A DNA stretch of 64,000 nt from Saprospiraceae bacterium (GTDB lineage: Bacteria; Bacteroidota; Bacteroidia; Chitinophagales; Saprospiraceae). Made by a program: the position numbers and the translations under genes. Shown piece by piece: positions 1 to 8,335 of this stretch. How positions within the stretch are numbered: the first letter of the stretch is position 1; every line of letters starts with the position of its first letter. Below the pieces are notes generated by a model that did no database searches, had not been told where the DNA came from, and worked only from the letters and a program-made list of their open reading frames with translations. The stretch lies in the NCBI GenBank assembly GCA_016714765.1, contig JADKCF010000008.1, positions 1-64,000 of the forward strand, given 5' to 3'.

Positions 1-1310
1 TGCATTTTGAAACCCTTCTTTTGAGCACCCTCCATTCTCTTGCATAAATTTGTTGAAGCCTGCGATATTATTGTCATCTGCATCTGATTTTCTGCAATCA
101 GATTTCTGGATGGAATATTTCTCAGAGATTAACATAATCCCCCATCAAACCACTTTTCAACAAGGTTGTTCAGTGCATTAATATTGTAATTGCCAGTAAA
201 ACACAGAACCATCTTCTATTTTGTCCGTATCCAAAATTGAATTTTTGTCAGTGTACAAGGGTGGATGATTTGTTTGTTTTTAAGTCTTCGATAGCTTTTA
301 CGACTTCAGGATACTCTTCTCTGCATTGTTGTATACAAATCGCTGTAGGATCTTCAGCAACCGAGCCTTTACTATCTACATATCCCAATACTTTGAGCAA
401 TTCTATACAGTCATCCACAGAATCATCTCTTTGGCCGGATCCGGAATGAAAGGTAATAATCGGACCCCTTTTTCTCCCTAAGCAAACTACTAAAATAAGA
501 CCATCTCCCAGAGGTATTTCGACCTCGATGCTCCCTGGAGGGCAAGGGCTTGTACCCCCGCCATCATTACCTGTATCATTATTAGTACCACTCTGGCCAG
601 GCTCCACTACTTGTAGTACTCGAATTGCCTTCTGTGCAGCTCAAAATCGCCAAAATCGCCAAAATCATAAAATGGATTGCCATCACCAAATCCTCGAATC
701 CAAGACCTGTGCCACCAATTGGTACTGCTGCCGACTCCTTTATTGTTTTAAACAGTTTACATAGACGCGCATACAGCTGCCCTATCTCCTCACAGTCTAA
801 TTGCGTTCTGCCTCCGGATGCAAAAATACTGACATAGGGTATTGTGTTATACTACCTCTGTACTGCAGCATATTATACATTCCTGTTTGTAACCTGCTAA
901 AAATGCAGGGTCCAGTATTATAGCCCTTAGTAAAAGAGGACAAGACACCATCTTTTTTTTGTATAATGAGATTAAAAACCCTATTGGGTATATCATGTGT
1001 GATCTCTACGGCATAGGTTTCATTTTGTTGATCAATTTTTATATGCTGAGCATGATTAAAATTGATATTTGAAACATTCCAATTTCCATTTCTGGCATTC
1101 AGTTTTGTTATTTCTCGGATGATGTAACTCTTTATATCTGGAATCTCATCGAGAGACAGATACTTCATTGACTGATAAGGCATGACATGTTTATCCTCTG
1201 ATTTCTTTACTCACATCTCCGGATACCGGGTCCAGCTGACACCCACTCAAAAATAAAAAAGCTCAGACCTGCCATCAGCATGAAACTAAATAATTTAAAA
1301 TTTCTCATTG
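1..1310 (-). pseudogene. Frame-broken lipoprotein gene, unknown function (runs off window start)
   Basis: Several minus-strand reading frames chain into one protein-like product. A leader starts at 1310 and, after one frame break at a T run near 1260, gives a good lipobox (L-S-G-C). Next come the open frames 1183-797 and 607-248, with a bridging piece of about 40 codons (roughly 825-640, residues such as RTQLDCEEIGQLYARLC) in a third frame. That bridge ends in a hydrophobic stretch containing a small tandem repeat (near 640-675). Downstream, further pieces occupy 250-130, and an open frame of 45 codons from 135 runs off the window. At least six frame changes are needed. Several are repaired by one base, for example an A5 run on the + strand at 821-825. 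The break density is far above the rest of the window, so true decay is likely, though local sequencing error is possible. No family recognised. Confidence 0.5.
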
Positions 1311-1676
1311 TGTAAATATAGTATTAAAAATGTAATCAATCATAGAAATTTCTTTCAAAGTTGCGCACCTTTTAGTAAATTTCCTGTCACGGCAAAGATT
1401 GTTTTTTTTTTTTTTTTCATAAAAACAATACACCATTTTGGGTAATTTTGGTATATAGAATATTGTATTGTGTAGACCGTTATGTACGCAGCAGTTATAC
1501 ATCAGATTTTAACATATACAGGTTATAAATATGCATGCAGGGCGTTTTTTGTCTTTAATACAGCCCAAGAGCCATACAAATGGAAGCAGTAGGCAGTTTT
1601 TTAGAATAGAATGGCCGCCTGAATATAATTGTAAAATTTATTATTTTATCTTGCACTTTCATTAAAGTCTGCCACC
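1311..1676. other. Intergenic gap with a T15 tract
   Basis: No convincing gene. A run of 15 T lies at about 1402-1416. A 65-codon minus-strand frame (1305-1502) crosses it and has lysine-run, low-complexity composition, so I treat it as noise. Such a tract is prone to slippage in replication and to sequencing error. Confidence 0.5.
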
Positions 1677-1874
1677 ATGTCAAAAAATCTGAGTCATCTT
1701 TCGGGCCGTAAGGGATTAGAAAATAATTTGTTTGAACAATTGGGCATCAGTGCACAAAAGAACGGAAAAGTAGATGCTGGAGAGATGGATCGGATACAGG
1801 CTGAGTTTTTGATTGATGCAACAAATATATATGCAGTCGAGCACCACTTAAAATGTGCAATAAAATATGAATAA
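1677..1874 (+). CDS. Small protein, possible N-terminal remnant of a NuoE/HoxE-like subunit
   Basis: A 65-aa frame starting at ATG 1677 and overlapping the start of the DUF2200 gene by 8 bp. Its helical N-terminal pattern (LSGRKGLENNLFEQLG, then EFLIDATNIYAVEHH) resembles, from memory, the start of short [2Fe-2S] subunit E-like proteins of Bacteroidota. In those, an aligned 'VYG' motif precedes the thioredoxin-like cluster domain. Here the protein stops straight after that point and has no four-cysteine cluster, so any such function would be lost. It may also be an unrelated small protein. The overlap with the next start suggests translational coupling. Confidence 0.35.
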   Translation: MSKNLSHLSGRKGLENNLFEQLGISAQKNGKVDAGEMDRIQAEFLIDATNIYAVEHHLKCAIKYE

Positions 1875-2232
1875 CACAAAATCAAATGATGAGCGTATCG
1901 CAAAAATGACTTTTGCCTCAGTATATCCGCTCTACCTTGCAAAAATAGAAAAGAAGGGAAGAACAAAGGCTGAATTGGATCAGGTAATAGGATGGTTGAC
2001 GGGTTACAATACTGAGCAACTGGTTGATCAAATCAATAACAAAGTAAACTTCGATGCATTTTTTCAGGATGCAAAACTGACACCTGATGCACATCTTATC
2101 ACAGGTATGATATGTGGCTATCGTATAGAGGAAATCGAAAATGCGCTCACACGAAAAGTCAGGTATCTGGACAAACTGGTGGACGAATTGGCAAAAGGGA
2201 GAGAAATGAGCAAGATTTTGCGAAGCACATAA
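1867..2232 (+). CDS. DUF2200 family protein
   Basis: 121 aa, full length for DUF2200. The conserved core is visible: DERIAKMTFASVYP near the N-terminus, a KKGRTKAELDQVIGWLTGY stretch, then AHLITGMICGYRIEEIEN and a C-terminal LDKLVDELAKG. The family is widespread in bacteria, soluble and small, with no established biochemical role. There is no signal peptide or membrane segment. The start ATG lies inside the last codons of the preceding 65-aa frame. The stop TAA shares its last base with the ATG of a 37-codon frame. Confidence 0.85.
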   Translation: MNNTKSNDERIAKMTFASVYPLYLAKIEKKGRTKAELDQVIGWLTGYNTEQLVDQINNKVNFDAFFQDAKLTPDAHLITGMICGYRIEEIENALTRKVRYLDKLVDELAKGREMSKILRST

Positions 2233-2345
2233 TGATTAAAAACCAACAATTTTTGCCAGGTGAGAGTAAAAAAGGCCAACTTATGGACAGGGTGATAGCG
2301 AACTTAAGAAGAATGAAAAATTTGTTGCTTCCAACTATTGGATAA
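2232..2345 (+). CDS. Possible 37-aa small protein
   Basis: The frame starts at an ATG that overlaps the DUF2200 stop (TAATG), a classical coupling arrangement, and ends at TAA 2343-2345. It is basic and helix-prone (MDRVIANLRRMKN). I recognise no family. The -33 element of the predicted clpS promoter overlaps its stop codon. It could be a remnant or chance. Confidence 0.22.
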   Translation: MIKNQQFLPGESKKGQLMDRVIANLRRMKNLLLPTIG

Positions 2346-2368
2346 TGCCGTAAAACTTCATAATTTTG
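2338..2368 (+). promoter_or_regulatory. Predicted Bacteroidota-type promoter of clpS
   Basis: TTG at 2338-2340, a 20-bp spacer, then TAATTTTG at 2361-2368. This fits the known Bacteroidota consensus TTTG-N19-21-TAnnTTTG. The clpS ATG is about 95 bp downstream. Confidence 0.5.
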
Positions 2369-2464
2369 CGGTAATTATTGAAACTTTAAAGGCAATATAG
2401 TAGTTTATAGATTACTTATAAAATTATTGAATCTATATAAAAGTTTTAAAAGGATTGTTTGCAA

Positions 2465-2767
2465 ATGAATACAGGCATAAAATATGATGAGCAGGATGAT
2501 GTACTGGTAGAAGATGATATTTCTATCGGTGATCGTTCGCAATTGGTTGTCTACAATGATGATTTTAATACTTTTGATTGGGTCATAAAGTGCTTTATGG
2601 AAGTTTGTAACCATACACAGGAACAATCCGAGCAATTGTCAATTCTGGTACATTTTAAAGGCAAAGCCACTGTAAAAACCGGGACATTATCAGTTTTGAA
2701 ACCTATGAAAGATGCTTTGGTTGACAGAGGACTTTCAGCCGTAATAGAATCTCTTGTTGAAGATTAA
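2465..2767 (+). CDS. clpS: ATP-dependent Clp protease adaptor ClpS
   Basis: 100 aa from ATG 2465; an in-frame TTG two codons upstream is less likely. ClpS binds N-degron substrates through an acidic pocket and hands them to the ClpA-type unfoldase of the Clp protease in the cytoplasm. The family motif is clear: an acidic N-terminal tail, then LVVYNDDFNTFDWVI, with the Asn-Asp pair that reads the N-terminal residue of substrates. The rest follows the ClpS fold pattern, including an 'HFKGKATVKTG' strand in place of the E. coli His-X-X-Gly-X-Ala region. A terminator follows, and the next gene, aat, makes N-degrons. Confidence 0.92.
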   Translation: MNTGIKYDEQDDVLVEDDISIGDRSQLVVYNDDFNTFDWVIKCFMEVCNHTQEQSEQLSILVHFKGKATVKTGTLSVLKPMKDALVDRGLSAVIESLVED

Positions 2768-2797
2768 TTTTTGATTATTTAACTATAATAGCAGCAT

Positions 2798-2834
2798 AAA
2801 AGGCGCCAGTCATGTAGGCAGCCGCCTTTTTTTT
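2798..2834 (+). terminator. Rho-independent terminator after clpS
   Basis: Arms AAAAGGCG (2798-2805) and CGCCTTTT (2823-2830) pair perfectly across a 17-nt loop and run into an 8-T tract. It sits between clpS and aat, so the two are probably separately transcribed or only partly read through. Confidence 0.75.
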
Positions 2835-2852
2835 AATGTTGGAAACTCAGCT

Positions 2853-3557
2853 ATGAATTATTTCCTTGACACGCGTATTGCCTTTCCACACCCTGAAGCG
2901 GTCAAATCATCGGGTATTCTAGCTATAGCCGGTGACCTCAGTGTGTCCAGGCTCCTTCTGGCATACCATTATGGCATTTTTCCGTGGTACAATAGCAATG
3001 AGCCTATATTATGGTGGTGTCCGAAACAAAGGTATGTTATTATTCCCGACAAAGTCAAAGTGGCCAAAAGTATGAATGCATACTTCAATCAGCAAAAGTA
3101 TCGCGTAAGTTACAATTCTTGTTTTGCGGATATCGTAAACCATTGCCGGAATGTACCTCGCCATGGACAGGATGGAACCTGGATCAATGATGACATATTG
3201 GAATCATACACAGCTCTTTATGATCTCGGATATGCCATATCGGCAGAAGTTTGGGATGGAGATGAACTGGTGGGTGGACTGTATGGTGTCTGCCTGGGTA
3301 AGGTGTTTTTTGGAGAGTCTATGTTTAGTCTTAAAAGCAATGCATCCAAATTTGGTTTTATTTCACTGGCACGAAAGCTGGCTGCCTCCGGATTTTATTT
3401 GATAGATTGTCAGATACAGAATTCCTACCTCGATAGTCTGGGAGGGGAGTTTATGCCCGGCCATGATTTTCAGGCAGTCCTCAAGAAAAACAGAATAGAA
3501 TGGCTGCAAAATGACTTCGGGAGCTGGCCGTCAGATGAAACTGATGATGTAAGGTAA
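2853..3557 (+). CDS. aat: Leucyl/phenylalanyl-tRNA--protein transferase
   Basis: 234 aa, full length. The enzyme moves Leu or Phe from aminoacyl-tRNA to the N-terminal Arg or Lys of proteins and so creates N-degrons read by ClpS. Diagnostic segments are FPWYNSNEPILWWCPKQR near residues 43-61 and the core GGLYGVCLGKVFFGESMFS near 143-161. The C-terminal LIDCQIQNSYLDSLGGEF motif is also present. It lies just after clpS, pairing generator and reader of the same pathway. The 3' end overlaps the convergent UbiA-like gene by 27 bp. Confidence 0.95.
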   Translation: MNYFLDTRIAFPHPEAVKSSGILAIAGDLSVSRLLLAYHYGIFPWYNSNEPILWWCPKQRYVIIPDKVKVAKSMNAYFNQQKYRVSYNSCFADIVNHCRNVPRHGQDGTWINDDILESYTALYDLGYAISAEVWDGDELVGGLYGVCLGKVFFGESMFSLKSNASKFGFISLARKLAASGFYLIDCQIQNSYLDSLGGEFMPGHDFQAVLKKNRIEWLQNDFGSWPSDETDDVR

Positions 3558-4355
3558 CACCATCGTTCCGTCTATCAGAAAAAGATAATATTTTGCAGAT
3601 TTGGACGGGCTGGAGTTTATTATAAGCAGCCACGCTATAAAATAGGTAGCCATTATACCTATAAGGCAATGAAAATCAATCAGATATATCCATGCACCAT
3701 ATGTTTCTGTCAGGGCTGCTATCATAAGAAGTCCGGAAGCAATTATTTTTGACCTTTTGATGCCTATTTTTTGAGGAAGGGTAGTGATGGGAGCTGCCGC
3801 ATCTTCCTGCACATCTCCGATATCAAAAGCCAATGCCAGTGCTGAAACATAGCTCCATCTTGCTATCGACAATAAAGCCGCTTCCCAAGCCGTATACCCT
3901 GTTTCAACATATGGTATATAGGCAGTCAGGATAGCAAATACCAGACCGATGATCAGGGGTTTTAGGATGTAATTATGACGGAGAGCATGACTGTTGAGTA
4001 TGGTTTTTCTAAAATATAATACTGTAAGCACAAAAGCTATGACCAGAACGGGCAATTCAGTAAACATAAAATGCAACCGACTGATTCCAAACGAACCTAC
4101 TATGATCAGAAAAATGATGGTTATAGCATTGGTAGTAAGATAGGAACGAGTTTGGCTATCATTGTAGTAGAGTAAATATCGCAATTTGTAAAGTAGAAAG
4201 GTAACAAAGCCTGACCACACAGCGTAAAGCCAGTCTATTGGATTCGAAGTAGAAGTGTAAGTGAAAGCAGTCAGCAAGGTAGTGCAAACGGCAAGGTGGA
4301 AGTATTGCTTTAGGTATTGATCAAAAAAGTTTTCAACAGATATGGATGACATCAA
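3531..4355 (-). CDS. UbiA-like integral membrane protein
   Basis: 274 aa with about eight hydrophobic segments. The best clue is a segment near residues 175-195 (ALALAFDIGDVQEDAAAP followed by LPQKIGIKRSK). It matches the second Asp-rich motif of UbiA-type prenyltransferases and the conserved loop after it. The first NDxxD motif is poor: only a YNDSQTR segment occupies about the right place. Catalytic activity and substrate are therefore uncertain. The start overlaps the end of the PspC-domain gene by 4 bp, so the two are probably co-transcribed. Confidence 0.6.
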   Translation of the reverse strand: MMSSISVENFFDQYLKQYFHLAVCTTLLTAFTYTSTSNPIDWLYAVWSGFVTFLLYKLRYLLYYNDSQTRSYLTTNAITIIFLIIVGSFGISRLHFMFTELPVLVIAFVLTVLYFRKTILNSHALRHNYILKPLIIGLVFAILTAYIPYVETGYTAWEAALLSIARWSYVSALALAFDIGDVQEDAAAPITTLPQKIGIKRSKIIASGLLMIAALTETYGAWIYLIDFHCLIGIMATYFIAWLLIINSSPSKSAKYYLFLIDGTMVLPYIISFI

Positions 4356-4573
4356 TTAAGACCCACATTGTTCTTCATATATTTTTTGATATTAATCCAG
4401 AATGCAGCTGCCAGATAAAAGATAACAGGAGAGCCCAATGTAACAAAACTACTGTAAATAAAGTACATTCTTACCTTAGATTCATTGAGACCCCATTTGT
4501 GTGCTATAAAACTACACACACCAAAGCTGTATTTTTCTACGATGGGTTTAACTGTGTTTTCGAGCAATGACAT
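4352..4573 (-). CDS. PspC-domain small membrane protein
   Basis: 73 aa. The PspC fold is recognisable: an N-terminal YSFGVCSFIAHKWGLNESKVR helix region, then a hydrophobic hairpin (YFIYSSFVTLGSPVIFYLAAAFW). PspC proteins are inner-membrane partners in envelope stress responses. Here the protein is one bare domain without the C-terminal extension of E. coli PspC, as is common in Bacteroidota. A TATCTTTG box lies about 30 bp upstream of the start, and the gene is translationally coupled to the UbiA-like gene. Confidence 0.75.
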   Translation of the reverse strand: MSLLENTVKPIVEKYSFGVCSFIAHKWGLNESKVRMYFIYSSFVTLGSPVIFYLAAAFWINIKKYMKNNVGLN

Positions 4574-4602
4574 ATTCCTTAAGTTTGAATGGATAACAAC
4601 GT

Positions 4603-4610
4603 CAAAGATA
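4603..4610 (-). promoter_or_regulatory. Predicted -7 box for the PspC-domain gene
   Basis: TATCTTTG on the minus strand, a perfect TAnnTTTG match, 30 bp before the ATG. I see no TTG at the expected -33 spacing. Confidence 0.4.
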
Positions 4611-4647
4611 GTTTGTTTTCCGATGATGGTGTAAAATTTATTAATAA

Positions 4648-5379
4648 TTACTCCCCGGTATAAAAATTGTAATCTTTGATGACGGTCTGGATAAAGTTTG
4701 TTTCGCTGCCTGATGATTTGATTTCGCAGATTTCTTCTATCTTTTTTACCAGCTTGCGCAATGTCTCGTAGTCATTATTTTTTCTGGCCGTAAGGAATGT
4801 TTCTTTTATGATTCTCATGTCGTTATCAGAAAACCGGATCACTTGTGAGTATGTCGGCTGGTAATCAGTGCTGATATTTTCCAGGATTGTATGGCTGATG
4901 TTGATGTCATTTTTTAGGGAAATGACGGCGGTACCTGCTGCTATATCACCAAGTCGCTGATGTCTGGGTGATGCGATCATTGATATTGCACCCGCTACAC
5001 ATAGGCTGCCTGTTACATCCACCAGCCTGAAAACCCACCTAGTGAGGTAATCCGTAAAAGAGGCTTGATACCCATCGATTTTCACTACTTTTATGGAGCA
5101 AACTTTTTTGCCGATAGTCTGTCCTTCCATCAGTGATTCCTGAACAATGGAATAAAAAGTCACCGGTAAATAAAAAATAATGTAAATACTCATCTCTGAC
5201 CAAGTATCGAGGTTCAGATTGCCCAAACCCATATTTGAAATGAAGGCCCATTGAATGAATATAATATAAAATATTTTCATGACAAGGTCTATCAGGTAAG
5301 CACCCAATCTTGCACCGATGCTGGCAACATTAAAAAAAATGTTCACATTTTGGGTTGTATTGATACTGATTTCAGACAT
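4648..5379 (-). CDS. RDD family membrane protein
   Basis: 243 aa. The RDD domain fills the first 160 residues: ARLGAYLIDLVMKIFY with the Arg and Asp of the first membrane helix, EGQTIGKKVCSIKVV in the middle, and RHQRLGDIAAGTAVI at the end. The C-terminal 80 residues are a soluble helical tail without a recognised domain. RDD proteins are membrane proteins of mostly unknown role. This one is divergent by only 20 bp from the SpoIIM-like gene, and RDD genes often accompany SpoIIM/MoxR/DUF58 clusters. Confidence 0.88.
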   Translation of the reverse strand: MSEISINTTQNVNIFFNVASIGARLGAYLIDLVMKIFYIIFIQWAFISNMGLGNLNLDTWSEMSIYIIFYLPVTFYSIVQESLMEGQTIGKKVCSIKVVKIDGYQASFTDYLTRWVFRLVDVTGSLCVAGAISMIASPRHQRLGDIAAGTAVISLKNDINISHTILENISTDYQPTYSQVIRFSDNDMRIIKETFLTARKNNDYETLRKLVKKIEEICEIKSSGSETNFIQTVIKDYNFYTGE

Positions 5380-5399
5380 AAATATTATTTTTACCCTTT

Positions 5400-6367
5400 A
5401 TGAGAGAAGTGGCATTCATTAAACGCAATAAACAGAAATGGCTTGATTTTGAACAGGCTATTTTGGGTAAAGTTAAAAAGAATCCTGATGATTTAGCGGA
5501 TTTATACATACAATTAGTCAATGATTTGTCTTTTGCCCAAACGTATTATCCAAAAAGTAAGACTGTTGTCTACCTGAATCATCTGGCAGCTACTGCATTT
5601 CAGCAAATCTACAAAACAAAAAGAACGGATACCAACCAGTTGTCTTCCTTTTTCAAAGTGGAGGTGCCATACATTATAAGACAGAACAGGAGATTTCTGG
5701 TTTATGCATTTGTTCTGTTTTTTATTTCCGTTTCGCTGGGCGTATTGTCAGCTATCTACGATGACTCTTTTGTGCGCCTCATACTGGGAGACGAATATGT
5801 AGATCTCACACTGGATAACATCAAAAAGGTGACCCAGTGGCTATTTACAAATCAGGTTCCAACTGGGGTAGTTTTATCGGTATCACTATGAATAATCTGC
5901 AAGTAGGGTTAAAGTGTTTTGTTTATGGTGTGACAGGTGGATTCGGAACAATGTATATCATGTTTCACAATGGGATAATGCTTGGATCATTTCAGACATT
6001 TTTTGCACAGCAGGATGTCTTTTGGGAAAGTGTAAGAGGTATTTGGATTCATGGAGCGATGGAGATATTTGCCATAGTGATCGAAACGATGGCTGGGCTT
6101 ATACTGGGAGCAAGCATCTTATTTCCGGGTACATATTCTCGCCTGGATTCATTTAAATCAGGCATGAGAAAAGGGCTCAAAATATGGTTAAGCACAATGC
6201 CATTTACTATCATGGCGGGGTTTTTAGAAGGTTTCATCACAAGGTATTCCAATGTCATGCCCAATGTAGTCAGTGCAGGTATTATATTGATGACCCTATC
6301 GCTGATATCATGGTATTATCTTGTGTATCCTTTCAGGCAAATGGACATTGAAAAGATTGATATATGA
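5400..6367 (+). CDS. SpoIIM-like (DUF95) membrane protein, apparent frameshift
   Basis: Two overlapping frames (5400-5891 and 5837-6367) are the two halves of one membrane protein of about 320 aa. The N-terminal soluble part ends in a helix (FLVYAFVLFFISVSLGVL). The C-terminal part has the family's TYNN-like region (GITMNNLQVGLKCFVYGVTGGFG) and the conserved WIHGAMEIFAIVIE. The break is at AAAAAGGTGACC near 5829-5834. One extra G restores K-G-D-P-(V/M)-A-I-Y, the expected residues, so I read it as a single lost base. It is the first gene of the MoxR/DUF58 operon, and its stop overlaps the next ATG. Confidence 0.85.
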
Positions 6368-7110
6368 AAATGCCGAAGACTTTGCTTTTATTATCACTGC
6401 TGTTTGTGACATGTTGCTATTTCAGGCTTCAGTCCCAAAATGATAGTATTGTGGCAGACAGCTCCATTATCAGGGACACAACCACCTATGCCCAACGATC
6501 GGATACAACCACGGCTGCCCTCCACTTCAGAGATGGATTTAAAGAGGAATATAGAGGTAGAGATTTTGAATATACGGAGAAAGAGAGTAAACCCGGCTTA
6601 CTTTCAAAATTTTTGGAATGGTTATTTCAGAATAAAACTTCTAAAACCGAAACCCCACTCTTCTGGATATCCTTTTTTAAAATATGTATAGCCATGACCG
6701 TACTTTATGGTGTATATGTCATTGCAAATACGCTCATGGGCAAGGAAGGCAATTGGCTGTTTGCTAGTAAGTCAGAAGGCGTGAAGTATGGTGTATCTGA
6801 AGCCGACATTGCTGACACCGATTATAACCTTCTTATCAAGGATGCCCTCAGCGAAGGGAATTTCAGAATGGCCATCAGGTATCATTATTTGTTGACACTA
6901 CAAAAACTTACCTTAAAAGGCCTGATATCTTATCACATGGATAAAACCAATTCAGATTACCTTTATGAGTTGAAAGAAAAAAATCTCTCACAGTCATTCA
7001 GGTATGTTTCTTATATCTATGACCATGTGTGGTATGGTGGATTTGACTTTTCTGTACAGGAATACGATAAAGCCAGAGCAGCATTCGACAAAGTCACAAA
7101 AATGATCTGA
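6364..7110 (+). CDS. DUF4129-type membrane protein of the MoxR operon
   Basis: 248 aa. It has a signal peptide (about 1-25), a soluble linker, one membrane helix near residues 104-123 (ISFFKICIAMTVLYGVYVIAN) and a C-terminal domain like DUF4129. That domain carries a helical repeat (EGNFRMAIRYHYLLTLQKLTLKGLI) and a final 'WYGGFDFSVQEYDKARAAFD' stretch. The start ATG overlaps the SpoIIM-like stop (ATGA). The family occurs beside MoxR and DUF58 genes, where it is proposed to take part in envelope assembly or stress functions. Confidence 0.75.
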   Translation: MKMPKTLLLLSLLFVTCCYFRLQSQNDSIVADSSIIRDTTTYAQRSDTTTAALHFRDGFKEEYRGRDFEYTEKESKPGLLSKFLEWLFQNKTSKTETPLFWISFFKICIAMTVLYGVYVIANTLMGKEGNWLFASKSEGVKYGVSEADIADTDYNLLIKDALSEGNFRMAIRYHYLLTLQKLTLKGLISYHMDKTNSDYLYELKEKNLSQSFRYVSYIYDHVWYGGFDFSVQEYDKARAAFDKVTKMI

Positions 7111-7111
7111 T

Positions 7112-8329
7112 ATGAATAAATCTACAGGAACATTTTTGACAATCCTGGCGATAATAGTTGTCTTATTTTTCGTCGTTTCATGGATGATGCCCACGCCGAT
7201 AGACTGGAAACCGTCTTACAATACAAAAGATAAAGTGCCCTTGGGACTCTACGTTCTGGATCAGGAGATAGATTCATTATTCAAAAGGCCGGTGCAAAAA
7301 ATTAAAAAGCCTGTAGCAGAATATTTAAACGATAGCATTGGAAATGATTCTAATAGGTATAATGAAAATATATTATATATAAATCGTTACCTGGATTGGG
7401 ATGAAAAAGATACTGATAAAGTATTGCGATTTGTGAAGGAAGGCAACACAGCTTTTATAAGTGCTGGCTCCTTTTCTGAAGGCTTGCTGGACAGCATCCA
7501 TGCCCAGGTTAACAACACTCCTGCCAGATTAAATGATTGGAGCAGTATGGATACGTCACTCACCATCCGACTGTACGACAGCTGTGATTTCTTTACTCAG
7601 ATCACTGAAAACAAAGGTATTTTAGGTTCTTATTTTACCCGGTATGATACTACAAATTCGTTAGCACTAGGTTATCTGAAGTCCGACAGGCAAGATGAGG
7701 TGAATTTTATCAGAACTGCTTTGGGAAAAGGATACATTTTTATACACCTCGAACCCGCCGTGTTTACTAATTATTTTATTTTGCAGAATCAGTACTATCA
7801 TTATGCAGAGCAAGCCTTGTCGGCAATACCTGCTTCACAGCAAATTTTTTGGTGTCTGAATGATCAGACCTCCAAAGTGATATCTGACTCGCCGCTGCGA
7901 TTTATCAAATCACAACCCCCTTTGTTATGGGCCTGGTACCTGACCCTGGCGTGTATGCTGCTTTTTGTCATCTTTAATGTCAGGAGAAGTCAGAGAGTCA
8001 TACCTATTTTGCCTGCACCGGCCAACACCTCCGTCGAATTTGCCAAAACCATTGGTAACTTATATTTTTTAGAGGGAGATATCAGAAACGTGATGAATAA
8101 AAAAATTGTCTACCTGATGGAAAGAATCAGATCAGAATTTCATGTAGAAACTGACATACTGGACAATAAATTTGTACATTCGTTGCAGGCAAAAAGTGGA
8201 AAAGATCCCAAAGTCATAGAGCGTATGATTTTTTTGGTCAACAAACATAAAGATACAGATTATCATTGCTCGGTGGATGACCTTAAAAGGTTAAATACCG
8301 CAGTTGAATTTTTTTTAAATAATCATTAA
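7112..8329 (+). CDS. DUF4350 domain-containing membrane protein
   Basis: 405 aa. An N-terminal anchor (residues about 8-26) is followed by a periplasmic DUF4350 domain (residues about 40-230). This holds the SYNTKDKVPLGLYVLDQEIDSLF signature and the FVKEGNTAFISAGSF strand-turn. A second membrane helix lies near 272-290 (WAWYLTLACMLLFVIFNV), then a cytoplasmic tail with an 'NLYFLEGDIRNVMNKK' segment. It starts one base after the DUF4129 gene and ends 6 bp before moxR, so it is co-transcribed. Its role is unknown; the family accompanies MoxR-type ATPases. Confidence 0.8.
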   Translation: MNKSTGTFLTILAIIVVLFFVVSWMMPTPIDWKPSYNTKDKVPLGLYVLDQEIDSLFKRPVQKIKKPVAEYLNDSIGNDSNRYNENILYINRYLDWDEKDTDKVLRFVKEGNTAFISAGSFSEGLLDSIHAQVNNTPARLNDWSSMDTSLTIRLYDSCDFFTQITENKGILGSYFTRYDTTNSLALGYLKSDRQDEVNFIRTALGKGYIFIHLEPAVFTNYFILQNQYYHYAEQALSAIPASQQIFWCLNDQTSKVISDSPLRFIKSQPPLLWAWYLTLACMLLFVIFNVRRSQRVIPILPAPANTSVEFAKTIGNLYFLEGDIRNVMNKKIVYLMERIRSEFHVETDILDNKFVHSLQAKSGKDPKVIERMIFLVNKHKDTDYHCSVDDLKRLNTAVEFFLNNH

Positions 8330-8335
8330 TACGAA

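Noticed and set aside
640..675. Short tandem repeat of a 9-mer (AAAATCGCC type)
   Set aside because: Only about three units and not spaced like a CRISPR; it lies within the broken lipoprotein gene.
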